From: Mycobacterium sp. AT1 | GTDB lineage: Bacteria > Actinomycetota > Actinomycetes > Mycobacteriales > Mycobacteriaceae | NCBI RefSeq assembly: GCF_002043095.1 | Contig: NZ_MVOC01000014.1 | Span: 1 to 35,970 of the forward strand | Reading direction: 5' to 3' | Length of the DNA stretch: 35,970 bases | The notes under the pieces: model-generated | The model's database searches: none | What the model was told of the DNA's origin: nothing | Seen by the model: only the letters and a program-made list of their open reading frames with translations | Shown: in pieces, positions 17,400 through 25,584 of the stretch | Layout of the letters: each line of letters begins with the position of its first letter | Numbering within the stretch: position 1 is the stretch's first letter | Translations under genes and position numbers: made by a program

Positions 17400-19397
17400 G
17401 TGCACCCGGTGAATTCAGTCTTGCTAGCCATTCGACGGCGGTTCCGAGCCCAGGGTCGAGCGGTGCTGGTGGCGACTCTGCTTTTCCCGGCCCTGCTCGC
17501 CGGGTCGGTTGCCGGCCCGGCGCATGCGGCGCCCGGTGACCCGCCTCCAGCAGATGGAGCAGGGGTGACGATGGCCTGGCCCACCCTTGGGCTGGCCGAC
17601 GAGGTCTTTCTCGGACCCAACAGCAGTACGAGCTTCAGTGTTCCAGTTCCGTTGGGACTCAACGCATCCCGCTTGACCGGCGTATATCACCTGCCGATGA
17701 ACATCGGTGCCGGATATCTCGAGATCGACGACGGCGACGGAAAGCTGCTCGCGTCGGTCAACCTGCCGCCTGCCGGGGCCGCCGCGGCGGTCACTCCCTT
17801 CGACGTCGACCTCTCGGCGGCGCGGGTTCGGGCCTCGGCGGTCGACCTGTCGTTCACCGTCCGCCCGATCGACAGCGCCAATCAGTACTGCGGCCCCCTG
17901 CAGCAGCTGACCCTCAGCGATTTGGCGACCACGTTCACCGGGATCGAGCCGCCGGCCACGACGATCGCCAGTTTTCTGCCGCCGGTTCTCGAGCAGGTCA
18001 CGATCTACACTCCCACCGACGCGGACGCCTCCGAACAGCAGTCCGTGCTGACGCTCGTCGCCACGCTGGCCCGGCTGTACAACCCGCAGCCGCTGAGGAT
18101 CACGGTGGTCAGCCAACGCCGCGGCTCGACCCCTCCGCCGAGTGTGCAGTTGGCGCGCTCGATCGTCGTCGAAACGGGAGATCCCGGCCTCAGCGTCGAA
18201 AAGCCCGGTGACCCAGGCGCATACCTCCGCGTCTCGGGGCATGGAGACGAACTGACGACCCAGGTGTCCCTGCTCATCAACGAGCTTCAATCACTGGCGC
18301 AGGTGGCGTCGGTCCGGATCGACCAAGCGGGATCGGACACCGAGCCAACGGGCGACACGGTGACGTTCGGACAGCTGAAGCTGAATGGCAAGGCGGACGT
18401 GCTTCGGACCGCCAACTTCTCGATCGGCGTCGACCGCGCCACGCTGGGTGGTGGCCGCATCGACGGTGTTTCGGTGCACCTGCTGGCCGACTACACGCCC
18501 GTGCCACGTGACGACGCGGCTGCGGTGATGATTCGTTCCGGGGGAGTGGTCGTCCACCGCGCGACGCTTGACGACACCGGCGTCCTCGACGCGACGTTCG
18601 ACGTGGACGCCAAGACGCTGGGCCAGGGGATCAACCTCGACTTCGCGCTGACCTACACACCGCACGAGGCGTGCGGACCGCTGATGGCGCCGATCACCTT
18701 TCAGGTCAACCCGAAGTCGACGCTGACGCTGCACCGCGGCGGCCCGCCGCTTGGCGGTTTCAGCGGGCTTCCCTCCGAGTTCAGCCCGTCCTTCCTCGTC
18801 GCCTTCGACGGCAGCAGCCCCAACCAACTCGGCTACGCGGCCCGCGTCGTCGGCGCCGTCGCGCGGCTCACCGGCAAGCAGCTGATGCCACAGGTGGTGG
18901 ACGTCAAGACCGCGGCCGACGCCACCACGGGCGCGCTGATCGTCGCCAACGCCGAGGCCATGAGCAAGACGTCGCTGAACCCGCCGCTCAGCGGCAACGG
19001 CAAGGAAGTCGACGTCGCCCTGCCCACCGCGCTGCGTGCCGACGTCGGCGTGGGGCTCGGCTCGATCCAGGCCTTCGCCGACACGCCACGCAACCGGTCC
19101 GTCGTCCTGGTGACCACCACGGGGTCGTGGACGCTGGTGGACCCACTGTTCACCTACCTCGACGGGTTGGGTGGCGGGTGGTCGCAACTCAGCGGCGACG
19201 TGCTCGCCGCAGGTGCGGCGGGCACCCCCGTCAACGTCGCGGTCCGCACCGCCGAGGACGCTGCGGAATCGGCTGCGCCGGTCGACGAATCGCGCGCGCC
19301 GGTATCCAGCGGGACGACGATCGCGGTGGCCGTCGTGCTGGCGCTGGCGGTGCTTGGGGCGGTAATCCTGTGGATGCGTCGGCGACGTACCACCTAG
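17400..19397 (+). CDS. BcsB-like exported, C-terminally anchored protein
   Basis: A 665-residue protein with an N-terminal signal peptide (Arg-rich start, hydrophobic core about 21-36, likely cut after AHA near residue 43). A C-terminal membrane helix (about 635-657) is followed by RRRRTT. The body looks like two repeats of a beta-sandwich domain plus an alpha/beta domain. Both sandwich domains end with a Cys-Gly-Pro-Leu element (YCGPLQQL and ACGPLMAP). This CBD-FD-CBD-FD order with one C-terminal anchor is the layout of BcsB, the periplasmic partner of cellulose synthase. No BcsA-type synthase is present, so the protein probably guides a different polymer. GTG 17400 is chosen because it is the first start after the TATAGT promoter; GTG 17409 is possible. 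Identity rests on architecture only. Confidence 0.65.
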   Translation: MHPVNSVLLAIRRRFRAQGRAVLVATLLFPALLAGSVAGPAHAAPGDPPPADGAGVTMAWPTLGLADEVFLGPNSSTSFSVPVPLGLNASRLTGVYHLPMNIGAGYLEIDDGDGKLLASVNLPPAGAAAAVTPFDVDLSAARVRASAVDLSFTVRPIDSANQYCGPLQQLTLSDLATTFTGIEPPATTIASFLPPVLEQVTIYTPTDADASEQQSVLTLVATLARLYNPQPLRITVVSQRRGSTPPPSVQLARSIVVETGDPGLSVEKPGDPGAYLRVSGHGDELTTQVSLLINELQSLAQVASVRIDQAGSDTEPTGDTVTFGQLKLNGKADVLRTANFSIGVDRATLGGGRIDGVSVHLLADYTPVPRDDAAAVMIRSGGVVVHRATLDDTGVLDATFDVDAKTLGQGINLDFALTYTPHEACGPLMAPITFQVNPKSTLTLHRGGPPLGGFSGLPSEFSPSFLVAFDGSSPNQLGYAARVVGAVARLTGKQLMPQVVDVKTAADATTGALIVANAEAMSKTSLNPPLSGNGKEVDVALPTALRADVGVGLGSIQAFADTPRNRSVVLVTTTGSWTLVDPLFTYLDGLGGGWSQLSGDVLAAGAAGTPVNVAVRTAEDAAESAAPVDESRAPVSSGTTIAVAVVLALAVLGAVILWMRRRRTT

Positions 19398-19460
19398 GAG
19401 CGGAAAACCGCTTGGCGTACTTAGGCATTCGCCACGGCCAAAGTCGGATACCGTGAACTG

Positions 19461-20180
19461 GTGACAAGTTCGCTGAACGGGTTCGACGATTGGCTCAACC
19501 GCCAACTCGAGGAGTGCGCGAGCGCGGCCGGCGAAGACGTCCGCACCTACGTGGCGCGGGCGGTCGCGTCGCGGATGGTGACCGAACACGGGCGGGCCGA
19601 CAGCCCCGGTTTGGTCGAACTCATGACGCACCTAGCTGCGTCTGGAACGTTTGCTGTGTCGACGATGCCTGACACTTCGGCGACCGTAAACGATCCGTCC
19701 CGCCTACGGGCGCTGTATGCCACCGGTCTGCTCGACAGCCCGCCGGAGGAGGCCTTCGACCGGATCACCAGGGCCGCCGCGGCCGCGTTGGACGCGCCCC
19801 ATTCGGCGGTGTCGTTGATCGACGTCGACCGGCAATTCTTCAAGAGCACCGTAGGCATGGGTGGAAATTCGCCTTCGGAAAGGGAGACCCCCCTCGATCG
19901 GTCGGTGTGCCAATATGCCTTGGCAAAGGGCACACCGCTCGTGATCGAAGACGCCCGAGTTCATCCCATCTTCAAGAATCACCCGGCCGTCGTCGACGGA
20001 AGCGTGGTCGCATACCTCGGCATCCCGCTGGTCGACGATGCGAAGAACGCCATCGGCACGCTGTGCGTATTCGACGACACACCACGTCTGTGGACCACCG
20101 GACACGTGCAGATCCTGGGCGACTTCGCCAGTCTGGCCGCCGAGCGGGCCTTTGGACCTGGAATGAATCCGACCTACTGA
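19461..20180 (+). CDS. GAF-domain protein
   Basis: A 239-residue soluble protein. Residues 1-70 are helical and of unknown function. From about residue 75 (RLRALYATGLLDSPPEEAFDRITR) it is a GAF domain of the type usually found at the N-terminus of sensory kinases, phosphatases and cyclic-di-GMP enzymes. VSLIDVDRQFFKSTVGMG, a RETPLDRSVCQYAL segment and AYLGIPLVDDAKNAIGTLCVFD are the characteristic strands. No output domain follows, so it is a stand-alone sensor or binding protein. It sits between the BcsB-like gene (63 nt upstream) and the initiating transferase, so a role in controlling polysaccharide production is plausible. The ligand is unknown. Start GTG 19461. Confidence 0.78.
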   Translation: MTSSLNGFDDWLNRQLEECASAAGEDVRTYVARAVASRMVTEHGRADSPGLVELMTHLAASGTFAVSTMPDTSATVNDPSRLRALYATGLLDSPPEEAFDRITRAAAAALDAPHSAVSLIDVDRQFFKSTVGMGGNSPSERETPLDRSVCQYALAKGTPLVIEDARVHPIFKNHPAVVDGSVVAYLGIPLVDDAKNAIGTLCVFDDTPRLWTTGHVQILGDFASLAAERAFGPGMNPTY

Positions 20181-20312
20181 CACCCTTCGCGATTTCGCTC
20201 GATCGCATTGTCATTCCGGTGCCAGGCAAACGTGTGACATTGTCTGGTAAATGGCCTACGGGAGCGTAAATGCCCATTAGGCTCGGCCCTGGGATGCGGC
20301 GGGGGACTTGGG

Positions 20313-21851
20313 GTGGCAACTGAAGTGAAAGCGTTGACGCAGGTTTCCGACGCGCGCGCCACGGCGTCTCGAGTGGATCCCCCGGACGGGGTCGGCGCGC
20401 GCGTCCCCTTGAATGGGCCGCATTGGCTCGAACGGTTCCGTTCCGATCGCTGGCACGCGACGATCACCGTGACTCTCGACGTTTTGGCGGCGGTGGGGGC
20501 GGTTGCTGCGGCACATACGTGGCTGCCTTCCACGCAGGACGCCCGCTACGTGCTGGTGTACTCGTGGATCTTCGTGCCGCTGGTGTTGCTGGTGCTGGGT
20601 ACGCGGTCGCTGTACACCCGCAAGCTGGACTTCAAGTTCCTCGAAGACTTCGAACCCGTGGAGACCGCCGTCGCGGTGGCGGCGCTCGGAACGTTGACAC
20701 TGATAATGGTGGCCGTTCCCCCGTTCGCACCGGGAGCCGTTGTCGGAGAATACGTTCGGCCAAGTGATCTGGTCGTGCGCATCTGGGTGTGTGCGGCGAT
20801 TCTGATGCCCGCGACGCGGCTTGCCAAGTCCCAGGCGTACCGCTATCTGCGAAGAAAATACCGCGTCGGCGCACCGGCGCTGATCCTCGGGTCCGGTCCC
20901 ATCGCGTATCAGCTCATCCTGCGAATGCGCCAAGTTCCGGAGTACGGCTTGCACCCCGTCGGCCTGCTCGACGACTTTCGGCCACCGGAGGCGGAGTCCC
21001 TCGACCTGCCCTATCTGGGCACCACCCGCGACCTCGAAGCCGTGGCGCGCCGCCTGCACGTCGAAGACCTCATCGTGGCGCCGTCGTCGGTGTCCGACGA
21101 GCAGTTGGCCCGCGCGGCACAGGTGGCGCAAACCCTCGGCGTCCGAGTGTTCGTGGTACCCCGCCTGTTCGACGCCGTCGGGGTCGGCACGCGCGTGGAA
21201 CACCTCGGTGGCATCCCGCTGCTGGTGCTCGCCCGCGTCGACCCCAAGGGCTGGCAGTTCGCACTGAAGCACGGGTTCGACCGGACGATGGCAGCCGTTG
21301 GCCTGTTGCTCATCTCGCCGCTGTTTCTCACGCTCGCACTGCTGGTGAAGACCACCTCGCCCGGCCCGGTCTTTTACCGGCAGCAGCGAATTGGCCGCGA
21401 CTCCAAGGTCTTCGACTGTTTGAAGTTCCGCAGCATGCGTCCCCTCGACCCGTCGGAGGAGAGCTTCGCGCCCAAGGCAGGAGACGCGCCCGGCGGAGTG
21501 GAGGGCGTCGACCGTCGCACCCGGATCGGCAGGATCATGCGCAAGACGTCCTTGGACGAATTGCCCCAGCTGCTCAACGTGCTCAACGGCGACATGAGCC
21601 TCGTCGGACCGCGTCCGGAGCGACCGGCATTCGTCGAGTTGTTCGAGATGCAGGTGCGCCGCTACGGCGACCGGCACCGGGTCAAGGCCGGCATCACCGG
21701 CTGGGCGCAGGTGCACGGCCTTCGCGGGCAGACGTCGATCGCCGATCGAGCCGAGTTCGACAACTACTACATCGAGAACTGGTCGTTGCGGCTGGACTTC
21801 AGAATCCTGGTGCTGACCGTCTTGGCCGTGTTCCGCAGCGTGGAGGACTGA
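20313..21851 (+). CDS. Polyprenyl-phosphate sugar-1-phosphate transferase (PHPT family, WcaJ/CpsE-like)
   Basis: A 512-residue enzyme that starts repeat-unit synthesis by moving a sugar-1-phosphate from a nucleotide sugar to the polyprenyl-phosphate carrier. Residues 1-170 hold about four membrane helices. The middle has a Rossmann-like CoA-binding-type domain (ALILGSGPIAYQLILRM). From about residue 310 the catalytic domain follows: a membrane helix, then KFRSM, the TSLDELPQLLNVLNGDMSLVGPRP block and KAGITGWAQVHGLRG, all intact. The start is GTG 20313 with a G-rich Shine-Dalgarno 8 nt upstream. Glucose-1-P or galactose-1-P is the usual substrate, but this cannot be decided from sequence. Downstream genes follow on the same strand. 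Confidence 0.93.
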   Translation: MATEVKALTQVSDARATASRVDPPDGVGARVPLNGPHWLERFRSDRWHATITVTLDVLAAVGAVAAAHTWLPSTQDARYVLVYSWIFVPLVLLVLGTRSLYTRKLDFKFLEDFEPVETAVAVAALGTLTLIMVAVPPFAPGAVVGEYVRPSDLVVRIWVCAAILMPATRLAKSQAYRYLRRKYRVGAPALILGSGPIAYQLILRMRQVPEYGLHPVGLLDDFRPPEAESLDLPYLGTTRDLEAVARRLHVEDLIVAPSSVSDEQLARAAQVAQTLGVRVFVVPRLFDAVGVGTRVEHLGGIPLLVLARVDPKGWQFALKHGFDRTMAAVGLLLISPLFLTLALLVKTTSPGPVFYRQQRIGRDSKVFDCLKFRSMRPLDPSEESFAPKAGDAPGGVEGVDRRTRIGRIMRKTSLDELPQLLNVLNGDMSLVGPRPERPAFVELFEMQVRRYGDRHRVKAGITGWAQVHGLRGQTSIADRAEFDNYYIENWSLRLDFRILVLTVLAVFRSVED

Positions 21852-21921
21852 CTCTCGATCGTCGGCGACGTTGCATGTCAGTGCTTTTCAGAAACGGCCG
21901 CCAACGGGCGGATGTCGCGAG

Positions 21922-22587
21922 ATGAGGTTCACGGTGTACGACGTACCGAGTCACGTGGGCTTGATTCCGGACGGAATGCGCAGATGGTCCCGCCTCAACG
22001 GCGTCGACCTCCCCGACACGTACCTCAGGGCTGCCCACAAGGTCGTCGACGTCATGGCCACCTTGCAGCGACTCGGCGTCCAGACCGTGTCGGTGTACAA
22101 CCTGAGCCGAGCCAACCTGTCGCGCCACGACGACGAGCTGGAGGCCGCGTACGCGGCCTCGATTCACTTCTTCACCACGCTGATCCCCGCTCGCTTCGAC
22201 CCCGCCGTCTGCAGCGTGCGCCTGCACGGCGACCGGAGCTCACTGCCAGAGCGCTATCTCGAAGCCGCAAGCGGTGCCGAAAGTGCCATGAGTGGACGGG
22301 GTTTCACGATCAACGTCCTCGCCGCCTACGACGCCCGTGATGAGCTGCGCAACGCACACGTCAAGGCCCGGGAACTCGGGTGCGACATCAACGACGCGTT
22401 CGACATAGGCGACGTGGACCTAGTGATCAGGACGTCCCCGGAGCCTCTGCTCAGCGGGTTCCTGCCGATGCAGTGCCAATATGCACACCTGCTGTTTCTG
22501 ACCACGCCGCTGATCGAGCTGAAGGTCGAGGAGATCGAACACCTCGTGGCCGACTACCGGGGATCACCCCAGCTTCGCGGGAAGTAG
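21922..22587 (+). CDS. Diverged cis-prenyltransferase (UppS-like) homologue
   Basis: A 221-residue homologue of undecaprenyl/decaprenyl diphosphate synthase. It aligns with E. coli UppS through HVGLIPDGMRRW (catalytic D26 = D17, R30 = R21) and the DLVIRTS block (R194 = R170). Several key positions differ: N28 is M19, E73 is A64, W75 is L66, R200 is L176 and E213 is H189. R200 and E213 help bind the isopentenyl pyrophosphate and Mg in UppS. The protein may be inactive, a regulatory partner of another cis-prenyltransferase, or specialised for a different substrate. It lies directly after the initiating transferase, which needs a polyprenyl carrier. ATG 21922 fits the fold best; TTG 21871 is an alternative. 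Confidence 0.78.
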   Translation: MRFTVYDVPSHVGLIPDGMRRWSRLNGVDLPDTYLRAAHKVVDVMATLQRLGVQTVSVYNLSRANLSRHDDELEAAYAASIHFFTTLIPARFDPAVCSVRLHGDRSSLPERYLEAASGAESAMSGRGFTINVLAAYDARDELRNAHVKARELGCDINDAFDIGDVDLVIRTSPEPLLSGFLPMQCQYAHLLFLTTPLIELKVEEIEHLVADYRGSPQLRGK

Positions 22588-22593
22588 CACGTC

Positions 22594-23988
22594 GTGGTGC
22601 CAAGCCGAAGTCCGATCGTCATAGGCGCCGGCCCCGCGGGGCTCACCGCAGCGCTGCGGTTGGTGCAGAGGGGGGTCAAGCCCCGGCTTCTCGAGGCGAC
22701 TGGCCACGTGGGTGGCTTGGCCCGCACGCCCCGTAGCGGCGACTGGTGTCTCGATCCCGGCGGTCATCGCTTCTTCACCAAATACGAAGAGGTGCGGGAC
22801 CTTTGGAACGCGTTGCTGCCGCCGGATCAATGGCTGTCGGTGCCGCGGAGCTCGGCGATGCTGGTCGACGGCGAGTACGTCAAATACCCGCTCGTCGGCC
22901 GTGACATCGTGACCAAACTCGGAATTGGCCGGGGTTTGCGTGGGCTGAGCAGTTTCGCCGGATGGCGAATGCTGCGGAGCAGCTTGCCCAGTGAGAAGCC
23001 GGCCAATTTCGAGGAGTGGGGTACCCACGAGTTCGGTCGATATTGGTACACCATCTTCTTCGACGGCTACGTGCGCAAGACGTGGCTCGCCGATCCCGCG
23101 GAATTGGCCAGCGACTGGGCAAACCAGCGCATCAAGCCCATCGAGTGGACGTGGCGGAGCAAGCGAAAGCACCCCAGCGAGGACGTCTTTCGCTACCCAC
23201 GGCGTGGCCCCGGCCAGCTATGGGACGCAGCCGCCGCGGCACTGGTCGACGCTGGCGTCACCCCGACGCTCAACGCCCGGGTGGAGCGGCTCTGGACCCA
23301 CGACGGCACGTGGTACGTCGAGTTGCACGACGGTGAGGTGGTCGAGGGTGACGCGGTGTTCTCCAGCATGCCCCTGCAATCTCTCGTCGAGGCGCTGCCG
23401 GAGGCGCCTCGACGTGTTCGGGTGGCTGCCTCGACTCTGCATCACCGCGGGCTGATCACGGTCGCCGTCGCGTTGCACGACCGCCACGACATCCCGTTCA
23501 ACTGGGTGTACACCCCCGGCGGAGAATTCTCGTGCGGTCGCATCCAGAACTACGGCCGATGGTCGAAGGACCTGCAGCCAGCGGGCTGGGACGGCACCTT
23601 CCTGGGATTCGAGTACTTCGTCCGTCCCGACGGTGACCTCATGTACGCCGACGAGAGTTCCCTGAGCGACCTCGTGCAAGCCGACATTCGGGCACTAGGC
23701 CTTGGCGACTCCCGCATCGACCACGTCATGGTGCTTCGTTCTCAATGTGCGTATCCGGTCTACGACCCGGTGCGCGAACGCAGCGTCGGTCGCATTCGCG
23801 ACTACCTGCGCCGCCAATACCCCTCGCTTCATCCGATGGGGCGCAACGGCATGCACCGCTACGACAACCAGGATCACGCGATGTTGAGTGCCATGCAAAG
23901 CGTGGCCAAGTACTTCGGCAAGGACGTCGACCCGTGGCAGGTGAACGCCGACCGTGGATATCACGAAGCGGGCCTGCTCAAGAAATGA
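22594..23988 (+). CDS. FAD-dependent oxidoreductase (amine-oxidase/UDP-galactopyranose-mutase-like)
   Basis: A 464-residue flavoprotein. GAGPAG (residues 11-16) and LLEATGHVGGLARTP form the FAD-binding Rossmann motif and the adjoining GG-doublet. GGHRFFTKYEEVRDLW and a GYVRKTW segment resemble the COG1232 group (protoporphyrinogen-oxidase-like, amine oxidase, UDP-galactopyranose mutase relatives) often found in polysaccharide clusters. It might modify a lipid-linked or nucleotide sugar, but neither the reaction nor the substrate is certain. GTG 22594 has GGGAAG 9 nt upstream; GTG 22597 is next. It is 6 nt after the UppS-like gene, so the two are probably co-translated. A 6C-type RNA lies about 75 nt downstream. 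Confidence 0.82.
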   Translation: MVPSRSPIVIGAGPAGLTAALRLVQRGVKPRLLEATGHVGGLARTPRSGDWCLDPGGHRFFTKYEEVRDLWNALLPPDQWLSVPRSSAMLVDGEYVKYPLVGRDIVTKLGIGRGLRGLSSFAGWRMLRSSLPSEKPANFEEWGTHEFGRYWYTIFFDGYVRKTWLADPAELASDWANQRIKPIEWTWRSKRKHPSEDVFRYPRRGPGQLWDAAAAALVDAGVTPTLNARVERLWTHDGTWYVELHDGEVVEGDAVFSSMPLQSLVEALPEAPRRVRVAASTLHHRGLITVAVALHDRHDIPFNWVYTPGGEFSCGRIQNYGRWSKDLQPAGWDGTFLGFEYFVRPDGDLMYADESSLSDLVQADIRALGLGDSRIDHVMVLRSQCAYPVYDPVRERSVGRIRDYLRRQYPSLHPMGRNGMHRYDNQDHAMLSAMQSVAKYFGKDVDPWQVNADRGYHEAGLLKK

Positions 23989-24064
23989 AAACCGGATGCC
24001 CAATTCTTAGGAATCGCTCAGCTTGGCCAAGGGCTGCGCACAGAAGACTCGGTTAGATTTCAGT

Positions 24065-24142
24065 TCGTGAGCCTCCCCCCGGGCTCCGAACGATCGGCCC
24101 CGCCACCCAACCCCCCCTTGGTGGCGGGGCCGAGTTCGTTTT
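24065..24142 (+). ncRNA. 6C-type small RNA (copy 2)
   Basis: Hairpin 1: GAGCCT (24069-24074) pairs with GGGCTC (24081-24086) around six C. Hairpin 2: a perfect 14-bp stem (24094-24107 with 24120-24133) encloses a loop with seven C. TTCGTTTT (24135-24142) follows, so the second hairpin also serves as terminator. A TTAGAT -10 box (24053-24058) precedes the RNA by 7 nt. This fits the two-hairpin, six-C layout of actinobacterial 6C RNA. It shares the order, stem length and CGGCCCCG stem core with the element at 3866-3940. Confidence 0.8.
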
Positions 24143-24179
24143 GGTGCGGTTGGCGCCAAAGGTGTTGGCGCTCAACGGC

Positions 24180-25376
24180 CTAACTCAGGGGCAATTCCAC
24201 GCCCGCGGTGGCGGGGTCGGCCCGCAGCAGGATGCCGGTGGGCACGGTGTCCACCGGAATGTCGTACACCAGCGGGGTCTCCTTCGTTTCTCCCGGCGCG
24301 ATCTCGGCGATGGTGCCCTCGAGGAGCGCGGTCGCCTGGTCGTCGAGGGGGAACGTCTGACCCGCGGCGTTGAGTTGCTGGAACGTCGCGACGAACGTGA
24401 TGGGTGCAGCGCCGGTGTTGGTGACGTTGAGGTAGACGAGGTAGTACATGCCCTGAGCGGTGCTCTGGATCGAGTCGTCGACGTTCGAGCTGACGGTGTC
24501 GCCGGTTTCGGTGCCCGCGACGGAGAAGGTGAAGTCGCCGTCGCTGCCCTGGGCGCCGGGAGGCGGCGGCGTCAGCGATTCCGGCGGCGTGGGTTCGGCT
24601 GCGGTCTCCGAGGTGGTGGTCTCGCTGGAGGTGGTCGCTGGGTCCGTCGGGGTCGTGCCCTGCGACGTCACGGTCGGCTGGTCGGTGCGCATCACCGCGA
24701 GGGTGACGACGACGGCGATGACCACCAGGATGACGGCGGTACCACCGAGGATGCCTGCCACCAGTTTCATGTTCGGCTTGTCGCCGGACGGGCCCGTAGG
24801 CGTGGAGGAGGGGTAGTAGCCGGGCGGCGGTCCGGCAGGCGGCGCGAACCGGGCCGGCTCGTAGGGAGTCGTCTCGAAGCGGGTCGTCTCGAAGGGTGGC
24901 GGGTCCGACTGCGGGGTCGGTGTTTCGGCGGGTCGCTCGTCGAAAACCGGCGTCTCGGAAGCCGATGTCTCGGACCCCGGGGCTTCGGATGACTGCTCGG
25001 ACGGGTTGTACGTCTGCCCGGTCGACGGCGAATCCCACGACGGCAGTGGCGGGTTCCACGGCGTGGAGTCCGCCAAGAAACGCTCGTAGGTCGCCGGCGG
25101 GTGGGTGTCGTACGGCTGGACGGGCACCTGCTGGGCACCCTCGGGTGTCGGCTCCTGCTCGACCGGCCGGGTGGCGTACACGTTGGTCGCCTCGTCGGGG
25201 AGCGACGCCACCGACGTCACCTGCTGATCGGCGGGAGGCTGATCGTCGGCGGGAGGCTGCGCGGCGCCCGGTGCCGGGGCCCGGTGTTCGGTCCAGCTCG
25301 AGCCGTCCCAGTACCTCAGACCGCCGGCGTTCTCGGGGTCCGGATACCAGTCGGCCGGCGTAGGCGGTGTCGTCAT
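24180..25376 (-). CDS. Membrane protein with DUF2510 and DUF4352-like domains
   Basis: A 398-residue protein. Residues 1-35 are a DUF2510 motif (DWYPDPENAGGLRYWDG..W..H). A long Pro/Ser/Thr/Glu-rich disordered stretch runs to about residue 200 and contains several FETTRFETTPYEPARF-like repeats. One membrane helix follows (KLVAGILGGTAVILVVIAVVV). The C-terminal extracytoplasmic domain (about 290-398) has DUF4352/telokin-like strands (MYYLVYLNVTNTGAAPITF). Proteins of this layout are common and poorly characterised in Actinobacteria. ATG 25376 is chosen over an in-frame start at 25418 because DUF2510 normally begins within 10 residues of the start. It is convergent with the polysaccharide genes, with the 6C RNA between them. 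Function unknown. Confidence 0.8.
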   Translation of the reverse strand: MTTPPTPADWYPDPENAGGLRYWDGSSWTEHRAPAPGAAQPPADDQPPADQQVTSVASLPDEATNVYATRPVEQEPTPEGAQQVPVQPYDTHPPATYERFLADSTPWNPPLPSWDSPSTGQTYNPSEQSSEAPGSETSASETPVFDERPAETPTPQSDPPPFETTRFETTPYEPARFAPPAGPPPGYYPSSTPTGPSGDKPNMKLVAGILGGTAVILVVIAVVVTLAVMRTDQPTVTSQGTTPTDPATTSSETTTSETAAEPTPPESLTPPPPGAQGSDGDFTFSVAGTETGDTVSSNVDDSIQSTAQGMYYLVYLNVTNTGAAPITFVATFQQLNAAGQTFPLDDQATALLEGTIAEIAPGETKETPLVYDIPVDTVPTGILLRADPATAGVELPLS

Positions 25377-25584
25377 CGCAGGGTCCCCCCGATCCTGCGC
25401 CCCGGTGGCGCTGCGCACCGAACTTAGCGCAGGCTGTGAGCCGTTGCGTTACTTCGACGCACCAAAACGGCGTCGAACGCCACCGGGGTGCCGAAATTCA
25501 GGCGCCCGGGGCGTCATCGGGGGAGAAATTCGCTACTAGGCGGGTGGCCGCGCACATCTGCGAGGTCTCCGCACCTGCCGGGGC

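Noticed and set aside
24850..24910. Short direct repeats (GTCTCGAAG type) as a CRISPR or tandem-repeat locus
   Set aside because: They lie within the Pro/Thr/Glu-rich linker of the DUF2510 protein and encode its ETTRFETT-like repeats. No spacers are present.
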